Assembly: GCA_900542275.1 (NCBI GenBank)
Contig: UQMW01000005.1
Coordinates: 22,502 to 86,501 of the forward strand
Source of the DNA: an uncultured Collinsella sp.
GTDB lineage: Bacteria; Actinomycetota; Coriobacteriia; Coriobacteriales; Coriobacteriaceae
Length of the DNA: 64,000 bases
Direction of reading: 5' to 3'
In this document: positions 34,726 to 42,668 of the stretch, piece after piece
Numbering within the stretch: the stretch's first letter is position 1
Layout: every line of letters starts with the position of its first letter
Made by a program: the position numbers and the translations under genes
The notes under the pieces: generated by a model
What the model saw: only the letters and a program-made list of their open reading frames with translations
What the model was told of the DNA's origin: nothing
The model's database searches: none

Positions 34726-35769
34726 TTAGCGCTTGCGGGGGACGAGCTTGGTGCGGCGCAGGTGGATCATCTCGGCAGCGATGGAGATGGCGATCTCCTC
34801 GGGGTCCTCGGCCTCGATGGCGACACCGATCGGCAGGTGCAGCTCGTCGATCTGGTCCTGCGTAAAGCCCTCCTGCTCCAGGCGGGCGCGCACAAAGGCC
34901 GTCTTGCGGCGCGAACCCAGACAGCCCAGATAGGCGGGCTTGGCGTGCATGGCCTGAATCACCACGTCAATATCGGACTTGTGACCCGCCGTGGCGACGA
35001 CCACTAGGTCACGCGGGCCGATGGGGCACTGCTTGCTCAGGTTCTTGTAGTCGACCAGACGACGGTCGTAGACACCGGGCACCCATTCGGGGGTCAGTGT
35101 GCCGGGGCGGTCGTCGCAAGCCACGACGGCAAAGCCCGCCGCCGTGAGCACCCGCGCCGTCGCAGCACCCAAGTGGCCGCAGCCAAAGATATAGGTCAGG
35201 CCCTCGGGGCAGAGCGTCTCGATGTGCGCCGCGGGAATCTCGGAGGCCGCGTTGGTGTAGGTGACCTTACTCCCCTCCTCCACCAGCGAAAGCTCGGGGC
35301 AGCCCATTATGGTGCGGCGCGACTCCTCGCCATGGTATTCGGCAACGTCGCCTTCATGCGCACTTGCGATAAACGGTTCAAAGTCGATGACGAAGTCGCC
35401 GATGCGCCGATAGGCCAAGACGTCGGCAACCGACTGGAACAACGGTGCCTGGGTCGCATCCAGATGCAGGTAGCACAGGCAGATGGCTCCGCCGCAAATC
35501 ATGCCGGTATCGGAGTTCTCGCCGCCCATGGTGTAGCGGACCAGACGCGATTTACCCCCGGCCAGCAGCTCGCGCGCCTCGTCCAGCGCAAAGAGCTCAA
35601 TCTTGCCGCCGCCGATAGTGCCCGCTTGGCTGCCATCGGCAAAGACAGTCATCCATGCGCCCACACCGCGCGGGGACGACCCCGCCGTACCGGCCACTAC
35701 CACCAGCTCGCACGTCTCGCCAGCACGCAGGGCGGCAAGCGCCGCATTCACAACATCGAGCTTTTCCAT
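34726..35769 (-). CDS. xdhC: XdhC-family molybdenum hydroxylase maturation factor
   Basis: XdhC-type proteins bind the molybdenum cofactor, help its sulfuration and insert it into xanthine dehydrogenase-like enzymes. The 347-aa chain has an N-terminal XdhC/CoxI domain (GSSPRGVGAWMTVFADGSQAGTIGGG) and a C-terminal Rossmann-like domain (YIFGCGHLGAATARVL; YLGCLGSRRKTAFVRARLEQEGF). It lies 10 bases after yqeB on the same strand, and the client is most likely the XdhD protein at 50427-53204. The symbol indicates the family, not a specific orthologue. Confidence 0.88.
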   Translation of the reverse strand: MEKLDVVNAALAALRAGETCELVVVAGTAGSSPRGVGAWMTVFADGSQAGTIGGGKIELFALDEARELLAGGKSRLVRYTMGGENSDTGMICGGAICLCYLHLDATQAPLFQSVADVLAYRRIGDFVIDFEPFIASAHEGDVAEYHGEESRRTIMGCPELSLVEEGSKVTYTNAASEIPAAHIETLCPEGLTYIFGCGHLGAATARVLTAAGFAVVACDDRPGTLTPEWVPGVYDRRLVDYKNLSKQCPIGPRDLVVVATAGHKSDIDVVIQAMHAKPAYLGCLGSRRKTAFVRARLEQEGFTQDQIDELHLPIGVAIEAEDPEEIAISIAAEMIHLRRTKLVPRKR

Positions 35770-35778
35770 TGCCGCCTT

Positions 35779-36573
35779 CTATCCTCTAAAGACATCGGTG
35801 AGCATAGCGAGTGCCTCGAGCACGCCGCCGCCGACCGACGTCGCTTTGTCCGAAATGTAGTTGATATAGCTGGCATCGCCGCGCGGATCGACATCGGCGC
35901 ATTTAAAGCCCTCAGTCACCTGCACGCCGTTCGCCAAAAGCCCGCGCAGGCAGCCATCGATCTGCGCGCACATGGGCGTATCGCCCGCGTATCCAACACA
36001 CTCGCCTGCGCTCACGATGTCGCCGATCGCATGGTCAGACCTAAACACGCCGGCAGCAGGGCTGTGGATAACACGGTCTTTGCCATATCCGGCGATGATA
36101 CCCGGCACACCCGTATTGGGCTGGGGCGAGCCCTGGGTAATGACGCGGCCCAAAAAATGCCCGCGCATGGTCTCGACCACGGCATCGCAGTCGATCGGCG
36201 CGGTAAAGCCCGGCCCCACCGCGATGACGGCAGGAGCCATGTCGCGCGTGGTGCCCAGATTGCGCTTGGCCAAGATCGCGTCCACCACGGCCGCGGGCTT
36301 AAGTTCGCCGAGCATCTGCGCCTGAGGGTCTACCACGACGGCGACGTCTCCAGCCTCGGCAATCGCAAGCGCATCAGCCGGCGTCTGTGCCAAGCGAGCG
36401 CGAATGCCCTCGACCTCGACCTCGCCCAGGCGAATGGCCTCGCAAAAACTGATTGTGCGGCGGATGCACGTGGGAACCGCGATATCGGCCATAACGACCG
36501 ACACGCCGGCGCGAACCAAGCGAGCGGCGACGCCCGTGGCGATATCGCCAGCGCCGCGAACATAAACGAGCAT
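35779..36573 (-). CDS. yqeB: YqeB, selenium-dependent molybdenum hydroxylase system protein
   Basis: YqeB co-occurs with labile-selenium molybdenum hydroxylases and is thought to help cofactor or selenium handling; its reaction is not established. The 264-aa protein begins with a Rossmann-like VRGAGDIATGVAARLVRAG. It also has VDPQAQMLGELKPAAVVDAILAKRN, PGFTAPIDCDAVVETMRGH and GYAGDTPMCAQIDGCLRGLL. It forms an operon with xdhC and is divergent from yqeC. Confidence 0.85.
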   Translation of the reverse strand: MLVYVRGAGDIATGVAARLVRAGVSVVMADIAVPTCIRRTISFCEAIRLGEVEVEGIRARLAQTPADALAIAEAGDVAVVVDPQAQMLGELKPAAVVDAILAKRNLGTTRDMAPAVIAVGPGFTAPIDCDAVVETMRGHFLGRVITQGSPQPNTGVPGIIAGYGKDRVIHSPAAGVFRSDHAIGDIVSAGECVGYAGDTPMCAQIDGCLRGLLANGVQVTEGFKCADVDPRGDASYINYISDKATSVGGGVLEALAMLTDVFRG

Positions 36574-36675
36574 TCCCGGGGCACCTCCCTGTGCTACGGT
36601 TTGAACAGAGCAAAAGCGGTTCGACCGCTACTCTGATGATTATTTATTATCACAGTATTATACGGCGGTGAACAG
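36574..36675. promoter_or_regulatory. Divergent promoter region yqeB/yqeC
   Basis: The 102-base gap contains a hairpin AGCGGT-TCG-ACCGCT (36613-36629) and an AT-rich stretch with several TATTAT-like -10 candidates, for example near 36655. It must drive both genes; individual promoter boxes are uncertain. Confidence 0.4.
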
Positions 36676-37410
36676 ATGGAAACGACGAGCGGAAATCTTG
36701 CCTCCGCGCTCAAGATCGAGCCGGGCATAACCGCAATTATCGGCAGTGGCGGCAAGTCGACCTTGCTGAAGACGCTGGGCCTTGAGCTTATGCGCGCTGG
36801 CGGCCGCGTGCTCCTCTGTACCACCACACACATGTTTCCCGTCGCCGGCGTGCCATGGGACGGATCGAGCCGTCGTCTGGACGCCGCGCCTTGGAAGCCG
36901 GGCGCTGCACATGTCCCCGGTTGCACCTGCGAGGCGTGCGCGGGCATGAGCCGCGGAAGTATCTGCCAGGCGGGTGTTTTGGACCCGGAGACAGGCAAAC
37001 TCTCCGCCCCCGCCGAGCCGCCCAACGAGCTGGCACAGCGCTTTGACTATGTGTTGGGCGAAGCAGATGGCAGCAAGCGACTCCCGCTCAAGGCGCATGC
37101 CGCCTGGGAGCCGGTAATTCCCACCGCCACGGCAAACGTTGTCTGGGTCGTCGGCGCCTCGGGGCTGGACAAGCCCGTCGCCGAGGTTGTCCACCGCCCC
37201 GAGCTCTTTTGCGAGCGCTGCGGCTGTGAGCTCACCGACATCGCCACGCCCGAGCGCGTCGCCCAGGTGCTCAATGCCGAGATGCAGGCGCTGGGACTCT
37301 GCACCGCACGCGTCATGCTCAACCAAGTCGACACGCTCAGCGACCCCACGATGGCCGACCGCTTCGAGACAGCTCTCGACCGCCCCATCGTCGCCACCAG
37401 CCTCAAATAA
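36676..37410 (+). CDS. yqeC: YqeC, selenium cofactor biosynthesis protein
   Basis: YqeC proteins accompany YqeB and selenium-dependent molybdenum hydroxylases and are P-loop proteins of unproven reaction. The 244-aa sequence has a Walker A-like IIGSGGKSTLLKTL near residue 21 and TTTHMFP after the second strand. GEADGSKRLPLKAHAAWEPVIP and VGASGLDKP follow. A Cys-rich insertion (CTCEACAG, CERCGCEL) is notable. It is the only plus-strand gene in this block, convergent with hyuA. Confidence 0.85.
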   Translation: METTSGNLASALKIEPGITAIIGSGGKSTLLKTLGLELMRAGGRVLLCTTTHMFPVAGVPWDGSSRRLDAAPWKPGAAHVPGCTCEACAGMSRGSICQAGVLDPETGKLSAPAEPPNELAQRFDYVLGEADGSKRLPLKAHAAWEPVIPTATANVVWVVGASGLDKPVAEVVHRPELFCERCGCELTDIATPERVAQVLNAEMQALGLCTARVMLNQVDTLSDPTMADRFETALDRPIVATSLK

Positions 37411-37415
37411 ATAAT

Positions 37416-37477
37416 TTGCGGTGAAATAGTTCCCAAACGGCCTATTTGGCGGCCAAACAGTCCGTATTTCACCGCAA
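37416..37477. repeat. TTGCGGTGAAATA inverted-repeat element, copy 2
   Basis: The outer arms TTGCGGTGAAATA and TATTTCACCGCAA are identical to copy 1 (34644-34706), and AAACAGTCC is shared on one side. The loop region differs. It lies between the ends of yqeC and hyuA and could serve as a bidirectional transcript end. Confidence 0.75.
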
Positions 37478-37498
37478 CTGCGGAGGACGCCCTTCCCG

Positions 37499-38866
37499 CT
37501 AGCGGGGGACGTAGCGGCCGGGCTGGGCTCCAGTGGGCTCGTCGTCGCGCGCTGCCAGCACGCCGTTGACGTAAACAGCCTTGGCGCGGCCATGCGCCTC
37601 AAAGCCCTCGAGCGGCGTGTAGTCCACGGCCTGATGCTGCGTAGCCGCGCTAATGGTCCAGCGCGCGCACGGATCCCACACGCACACGTCGGCATCGGAG
37701 CCCTCGGCAAGACATCCCTTGCGCGGATACATGCCAAAGACGCGCGCCGGGTTCTCGCTCATCAGGCGGCATAGATCCTCGGGGCCCAGCTGTCCCTCAA
37801 AGCTCGTAGCGATCGCGACGGGGCGATGCTCCACGCCGGGCCCGCCGTTGGGAATCGCGCGGAAGTCGTCGCGCCCGCGGTCCTTTTGCCCGTGCAGGTT
37901 AAAGCTGCAATGATCGGTCGCAATAGTATCGATCTCGCCGGCCACAAGCGCCTCGCGCAGAGCCGCACGGTCGCCGGCATGGCGCAGCGGCGGACTCATC
38001 ACGTACTTCGCACCCGCAAAGCCATCCTCGCCCTGCTCCAGATAGCAGGTGTCGTCGAGCATCAGATACTGAGGGCAGGTCTCGACATAGATATTCTTCT
38101 GCCCGCGCGCCTTGGCGGCACGGATAGCCTCAAGCCCCAGCTTGGTCGAAAGGTGCACCACGTTGACCGGTGCGTCGCCGGCCAGGTGCGCCAAATATAG
38201 CAGACGGCTCACGGCCTCGGCCTCGCACACATCCGGACGGCTGAGTGCATGGCCCTCGGGTCCATGAATCCCCTGCTCAAACACGCGCTTCTGCAGCTCA
38301 TTCACCAGCGTACCGTTCTCGCAATGCACGCACAGGATACCGCCCAGGCGCTTGAGTTCCTCCAGCACCTCGAGTGTCTCGGCATCGTTCAAGCGCAGGT
38401 GATCGTAGGCAAAGTAGGTCTTAAACGACGATACGCCCGCTTCGCGCATGGCCGAAAGGTCGGCACGGTTGCGCTCATTCCACTCGGCGAGCGCCATATG
38501 AAAGGCGTAGTTGGACGTGCAGGTTCCGTCGGCGCGGCGATGCCACTCGGCCAAGGCATCGGGCATGGTCACGCCGCGATCGGCCGTCGCGTAGTCCACG
38601 ATGGTCGTCGTACCGCCGCAGGCAGCCGCACGCGTACCGGTCTCAAAGCTATCGGCCGTCCAATCCATGCCGGTCCAGCACTGCATGTGCGTGTGGCCGT
38701 CGATAAAGCCGGGAAACACCCAGCAGCCCGCGGCATCCTCGACGGTATCGCCCTCGGTCGGCTCAATCGTCGCGGCAATTCGCACGATCTTATCGCCATC
38801 CATGGCAAGATCGGCGCGGCGAAGCCCCTGGGGCGTCACGAGCGCGCCGTTTTTGATGATGATCAT
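37499..38866 (-). CDS. hyuA: Dihydropyrimidinase / hydantoinase-type amidohydrolase (HyuA-like)
   Basis: This enzyme hydrolyses cyclic ureides such as dihydropyrimidines or hydantoins. The 455-aa protein has the metal site FIDGHTHM near residue 55, the carbamylated-Lys region VSSFKTYFAY, the His ligands in CVHCENG and VVHLSTK, and Asp in IATDHCSFN. In the E. coli ygeWXY-ssnA cluster the equivalent is HyuA, proposed to open a ring in purine breakdown. It lies 9 bases after mocA in the same operon. AAGGAG precedes the ATG at 38866. Confidence 0.88.
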   Translation of the reverse strand: MIIIKNGALVTPQGLRRADLAMDGDKIVRIAATIEPTEGDTVEDAAGCWVFPGFIDGHTHMQCWTGMDWTADSFETGTRAAACGGTTTIVDYATADRGVTMPDALAEWHRRADGTCTSNYAFHMALAEWNERNRADLSAMREAGVSSFKTYFAYDHLRLNDAETLEVLEELKRLGGILCVHCENGTLVNELQKRVFEQGIHGPEGHALSRPDVCEAEAVSRLLYLAHLAGDAPVNVVHLSTKLGLEAIRAAKARGQKNIYVETCPQYLMLDDTCYLEQGEDGFAGAKYVMSPPLRHAGDRAALREALVAGEIDTIATDHCSFNLHGQKDRGRDDFRAIPNGGPGVEHRPVAIATSFEGQLGPEDLCRLMSENPARVFGMYPRKGCLAEGSDADVCVWDPCARWTISAATQHQAVDYTPLEGFEAHGRAKAVYVNGVLAARDDEPTGAQPGRYVPR

Positions 38867-38875
38867 AATTGCTCC

Positions 38876-39490
38876 TTATTGATTGATGCAGTTTGCCACG
38901 TGATCAAAATACGAGCAGGCGGCGATATGCTCCGTTATGCGCCGCTGTCCCTTGGCGGTATCGACATCCCACAACTCGTACGCACGCGCCTCGACCAGCG
39001 CAACGTCGACGCGACCTTTGAGGATCGAACCGCCGCCGTCCTTGCCCTCAAGACACATAAGTGCATCGAACAGTTCCGCCGGAAAGAGCACCGGGCTCGA
39101 AGGCTCACCGTTGCACGCAAGACGCACCGGATGCTTGCGGCCACGCTCGTCAAATGCACGAACCATAGCCTCAAAAGAATCCGCGCTCACAAGCGGCTGG
39201 TCGCCCGGCAAAAAGAGGCAACCTTTCCAGTTGCGCTCGACTCCCCACGAAAGGCCCGCACGGACGCTTTCGCTGCGCAGCTCGCCATCGTGCAGCACGC
39301 ACGGGCAATGCTTGTCCTCGCAAATCTGGGCGACCTCGGGCCAACGCGTCGAAACCACAACGTCAAAGCCCCGGGGAGCCGAATCGATAGTCCGGGCAAT
39401 CAGCGGCTCGCCATAGATATCGGCAAGCATCTTGTTGGAGCCAAACCGCTTGCCCTCGCCCGAAGCCATAATGACGCAACCAAGTTTCAT
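38876..39490 (-). CDS. mocA: Molybdenum cofactor nucleotidyltransferase, MocA-like
   Basis: MocA-type enzymes add CMP to molybdopterin for xanthine-dehydrogenase-type hydroxylases. The 204-aa protein begins with the nucleotide-binding loop VIMASGEGKRFGSNKMLADIYG, has FLPGDQPLVS for the metal-bound nucleotide and lacks other domains. It is the YgfJ homologue of the cluster. GGGAGG lies 8 bases before the ATG at 39490; an upstream in-frame ATG has no SD. Confidence 0.82.
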   Translation of the reverse strand: MKLGCVIMASGEGKRFGSNKMLADIYGEPLIARTIDSAPRGFDVVVSTRWPEVAQICEDKHCPCVLHDGELRSESVRAGLSWGVERNWKGCLFLPGDQPLVSADSFEAMVRAFDERGRKHPVRLACNGEPSSPVLFPAELFDALMCLEGKDGGGSILKGRVDVALVEARAYELWDVDTAKGQRRITEHIAACSYFDHVANCINQ

Positions 39491-39576
39491 GGCGATACCT
39501 CCCCTGAAACCATCGTACCCATAACTCGCGCCGCGGGGCATCTGCATCGAAAGCGCTTATCCCGCACGCCCACGAT

Positions 39577-39618
39577 GCAAAAAGGGGGCACCCCGCCGGT
39601 TGGCAGAGTGCCCCCTTT
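39577..39618 (-). terminator. Intrinsic terminator after ygeW
   Basis: On the minus strand GGGGGCAC pairs with GTGCCCCC across a loop and is followed by TTTTTGC. mocA-hyuA downstream would therefore need their own promoter or read-through. Confidence 0.85.
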
Positions 39619-39641
39619 ACATGGCTTACCTCAGCCCGGCT

Positions 39642-40844
39642 TTAGGCCTGGAACCAACGGGCGGTGTTGCGCTCGTCGAGGGCCTTGAGGGTAGCGGCGG
39701 GATCGGCAACCTTTTGCAGGAACATCATGGCTGCGATGGCGTACGGCTTGTAGCTAGCCTCCTTGTACATGCCCACACGGTGCATGTCGAAGACGTCAGC
39801 GTTGACCTCGCCGTGCTCGCAGGAGACACCGGAGATGTCGGCGGGCAGCGGATGCATAAAGATGGTGTCCTGGCCGTTGGCGGTCTTCTCCATGAGCTCG
39901 GTCGTGGAGCACCAATCCTGATGCGTAGCGTTCTGAGCGAGCAGCTCCTTCTCGAGCGCAGCGATGCCGGCGTCGTCGCCCTCGGCGTACAGGTTGGTGC
40001 GCTTCTCCATGGCGGCAAACGGAGCCCAGCTCTTGGGGATCACGATGTCGGCGCCCTCGAAGGCCTCAGCCATAGTGTTGACCTGCTTAAAGGTGGTGCC
40101 GGACTCGGCGGCGTAGCCCTTAGCGCGCTCGACGACCTCGGGCATGAGGTCGTAGCCCTCGGGGTGGGCCAGGGTGACGTCCATGCCAAAACGGGGCAGC
40201 AGGCTGATCAGTGACTGCGGGCAGGACAGCGGCTTGCCGTAAGAGGGCGAGTAGGCCCAGGTAACGGCAACCTTCTTGCCCTTGAGGTTCTCAAGACCGC
40301 CAAACTCGTTGATGAGGTAGAGCATGTCGGCAGAAGACTGCGTGGGGTGATCGGAGTCGGACTGCAGGGAGATGAGCGTGGGACGGTGATCCAGAACGCC
40401 GTCCTCGTAGGCCTGCTGCACGGACTCGGAGACCTCGGCCATGTAGGCGTCGCCCTTGCCGATGTACATGTCGTCGCGGATGCCGATGACGTCGGCCATG
40501 AAGGAGATCATGGTAGCGGTCTCGCGGACGGTCTCGCCGTGAGCGATCTGGGACTTCTTCTCGTCCAGGTCCTGCAGCTCAAGGCCGAGCAGGTTGGCGG
40601 CCTTAGAGAAGGAGAAGCGCGTACGGGTGGAGTTGTCGCGGAACAGGGAGACGGCCAGACCCGAATCGAAGATCTTGGACGAAACGTTGTTCTCGCGCAG
40701 CTCGCGCAGGGCGTCGGCGACGATGTAGAGCGCCTTGAGCTCATCAGTGGTCTTGTCCCAGGTGTGCAGGAAGTCGCTGCCGTACATACCCTTAAAGTCG
40801 AGACCGTTCAGCTGCTCGACGAGCTCGGTAAACTTAGCGTCCAT
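39642..40844 (-). CDS. ygeW: Knotted carbamoyltransferase YgeW
   Basis: YgeW is an aspartate/ornithine carbamoyltransferase relative. It likely works in the phosphorolytic direction in this cluster, releasing carbamoyl phosphate from a ureido intermediate. The 400-aa protein has the carbamoyl-phosphate motif SLFRDNSTRTRFSF near residue 65 and the HPLP motif in IFMHPLPADISG near 315. The long insertion is typical of the knotted YgeW group. The ATG at 40844 follows AAAGGA; a longer frame to 41030 is not supported. Confidence 0.9.
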   Translation of the reverse strand: MDAKFTELVEQLNGLDFKGMYGSDFLHTWDKTTDELKALYIVADALRELRENNVSSKIFDSGLAVSLFRDNSTRTRFSFSKAANLLGLELQDLDEKKSQIAHGETVRETATMISFMADVIGIRDDMYIGKGDAYMAEVSESVQQAYEDGVLDHRPTLISLQSDSDHPTQSSADMLYLINEFGGLENLKGKKVAVTWAYSPSYGKPLSCPQSLISLLPRFGMDVTLAHPEGYDLMPEVVERAKGYAAESGTTFKQVNTMAEAFEGADIVIPKSWAPFAAMEKRTNLYAEGDDAGIAALEKELLAQNATHQDWCSTTELMEKTANGQDTIFMHPLPADISGVSCEHGEVNADVFDMHRVGMYKEASYKPYAIAAMMFLQKVADPAATLKALDERNTARWFQA

Positions 40845-40998
40845 GTAAATATCCTTTCCAAAAGTGAAACGATCGCAATGAATAGATGCGCTCCGGCATG
40901 CGCGTGTGGCTAGAACATGCAGAGCGCTATGACGAGGACCCGCTACCGTTGAGGAAGCATGGGAGATAACGACCGCGGGCCCCAAGTCAACAGGGGGT

Positions 40999-41023
40999 GC
41001 CGGGGACACGAGCGGCCCCCGGC
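40999..41023 (-). terminator. GC-rich hairpin after ygeY
   Basis: GCCGGGG and CCCCGGC form a stem 23 bases past the ygeY stop. There is no T run, so termination is uncertain. Confidence 0.3.
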
Positions 41024-41045
41024 TCAACAAGATCGAGGAATGGGA

Positions 41046-42431
41046 CTAATCGATCTTGTTGTTGGTCAGACCGGCGCGGAACACGGTGGCGTCGCCATCG
41101 GCCTGGCTCGGATCGTAGAGGTTCAGGGCAGCCACATACATGGCGGCAGCGGTGACCAGGTCGTCCTTGTAGGTGACCTCGTTGGGAGCGTGAGCCTGAG
41201 ACTCGGCACCCGGGCCAAAGCCGACGCAGGGGATGCCGTAGCGGCCCTGGATGGAAACGCAGTTCGTGGAGAAGGTCCACTTGTCGCACAGCGGACGACC
41301 GGTGCGCTTGTCCATGCTGGGCTCGCAGCCGATGCGCTCGTCACCGAACATGGCCTTGTGGGCGTCGACGAGGGCCTTGACGTGCGGAGCGGTCTCCTTG
41401 TTGATCCACGTGGGGAAGTAAGCCTCGGTCTCGTAGACCTCGCCGGTCCAGGACGGACGGTCATACATGTACATGGAGACCTTCACGTCGTCGCCGTACT
41501 TCTTGGCGGCCGGCAGGTTGCGGATCTCGTCCAGGCAGGACTCCCAGGTCTCACCGGCGGTCATACGACGGTCGATGGAGATGGCGCAGGAGTCAGCGAC
41601 AGCGCAGCGGCTGGGGCTGGTGTAGAAGATCTGGCTGACAGTGCAGGTACCGCGGCCCAAGAAGCGGGCGTCCTCGAAGTGCTCGGGGTTGTACTTGGGG
41701 TCGAGCATCTTGACGAGACCCTTGATGTCGGTCGACTCGTCGCAGCCGTTGTTGTTGAGGGCGCGGACGTCGGCGATGATGTCGGCCATCTTGTAGATGG
41801 CGTTGTCGCCGCGGTCGGGAGCGGAACCGTGGCAGGAGGTGCCGTGAACGTCGACGCGGATCTCCATGCGGCCGCGGTGACCGCGATAGATGCCGCCGTC
41901 GGTGGGCTCAGTGGAAATGACGAACTCGGGCTTAATGCCGTCCTTGTTGTAGATGTACTGCCAGCACATGCCGTCGCAGTCCTCTTCCTGGACGGTGCCG
42001 ACGACCATGATCTTGTAGCCCTCGGGGATGAGGCCCATGTCCTTCATCATCTTGGCAGCGTAGGTAGCAGAAGCCATGCCGCCCTCCTGGTCGGAGCCGC
42101 CGCGGCCGTAGATGATCTCGTCGGTCTCGTAGCCCTCATAGGGATCGGCATCCCAGTTCTCGATGTTGCCGATGCCGACGGTGTCGATGTGAGAGTCGAT
42201 GGCGATGATCTTGTCGCCCTCGCCCATAAAGCCCATGACGTTGCCCAGGCCGTCGACCTTAACCTCGTCATAGCCAAGGCTCTCCATCTCGGCCTTGATA
42301 CAAGCGACAACCTCACCCTCCTCGCAAGACTCAGAGGGGTGGCTAATCATTGCGCGAAGAAAACGCGTCATATCAGCACGATGGGACTCAGCCGCAGCCT
42401 TAATGGCATCAAAATCGAGTTCTTTAGTCAT
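41046..42431 (-). CDS. ygeY: YgeY, M20-family selenium-metabolism-linked hydrolase
   Basis: YgeY is an M20 zinc amidohydrolase linked to purine catabolic clusters, probably cleaving an amide or ureido bond of a ring-opened intermediate. The 461-aa protein shows the metal His in IDSHIDTVG, Asp in GRGGSDQEGG, the catalytic Glu pair VQEEDCDG, a ligand in STEPTDGG and the C-terminal His in SQAHAPNE. The ATG at 42431 has AAAGG upstream; a TTG 9 bases earlier is less likely. It follows dpaL across a 237-base gap with a large palindrome. Confidence 0.88.
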   Translation of the reverse strand: MTKELDFDAIKAAAESHRADMTRFLRAMISHPSESCEEGEVVACIKAEMESLGYDEVKVDGLGNVMGFMGEGDKIIAIDSHIDTVGIGNIENWDADPYEGYETDEIIYGRGGSDQEGGMASATYAAKMMKDMGLIPEGYKIMVVGTVQEEDCDGMCWQYIYNKDGIKPEFVISTEPTDGGIYRGHRGRMEIRVDVHGTSCHGSAPDRGDNAIYKMADIIADVRALNNNGCDESTDIKGLVKMLDPKYNPEHFEDARFLGRGTCTVSQIFYTSPSRCAVADSCAISIDRRMTAGETWESCLDEIRNLPAAKKYGDDVKVSMYMYDRPSWTGEVYETEAYFPTWINKETAPHVKALVDAHKAMFGDERIGCEPSMDKRTGRPLCDKWTFSTNCVSIQGRYGIPCVGFGPGAESQAHAPNEVTYKDDLVTAAAMYVAALNLYDPSQADGDATVFRAGLTNNKID

Positions 42432-42535
42432 AACAGTCAACCTTTCTACAAGGGTTTACCTACAGGTAGATATTTCAGATAGATCACTTGTGCCAAGCGG
42501 CGTGAGGTTGAGCACCCCACAAGCAAGCAACCATA

Positions 42536-42653
42536 GGAGGCGGACGGAGGACTTTGCTCCGTCGCGAGTTCCGCACGAGCCGGAGAGCACTTAATGTGCT
42601 CTCCGTGCGAGCAGGACTGTCCGAGCAGGGAGTAAAGTCCTCCGGCTGCCTCC
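42536..42653. repeat. 118-bp imperfect palindrome between dpaL and ygeY
   Basis: The outer 25-base arms (42536-42560 and 42629-42653) match at 22 positions. Further inside are a CGCACG/GTGCG pairing and a perfect GGAGAGCAC-TTAAT-GTGCTCTCC hairpin (42582-42604). No T run follows. It could be a MITE/REP-like insertion or a structured intercistronic RNA. Confidence 0.75.
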
Positions 42654-42668
42654 GGACAGGTCAGTCTG

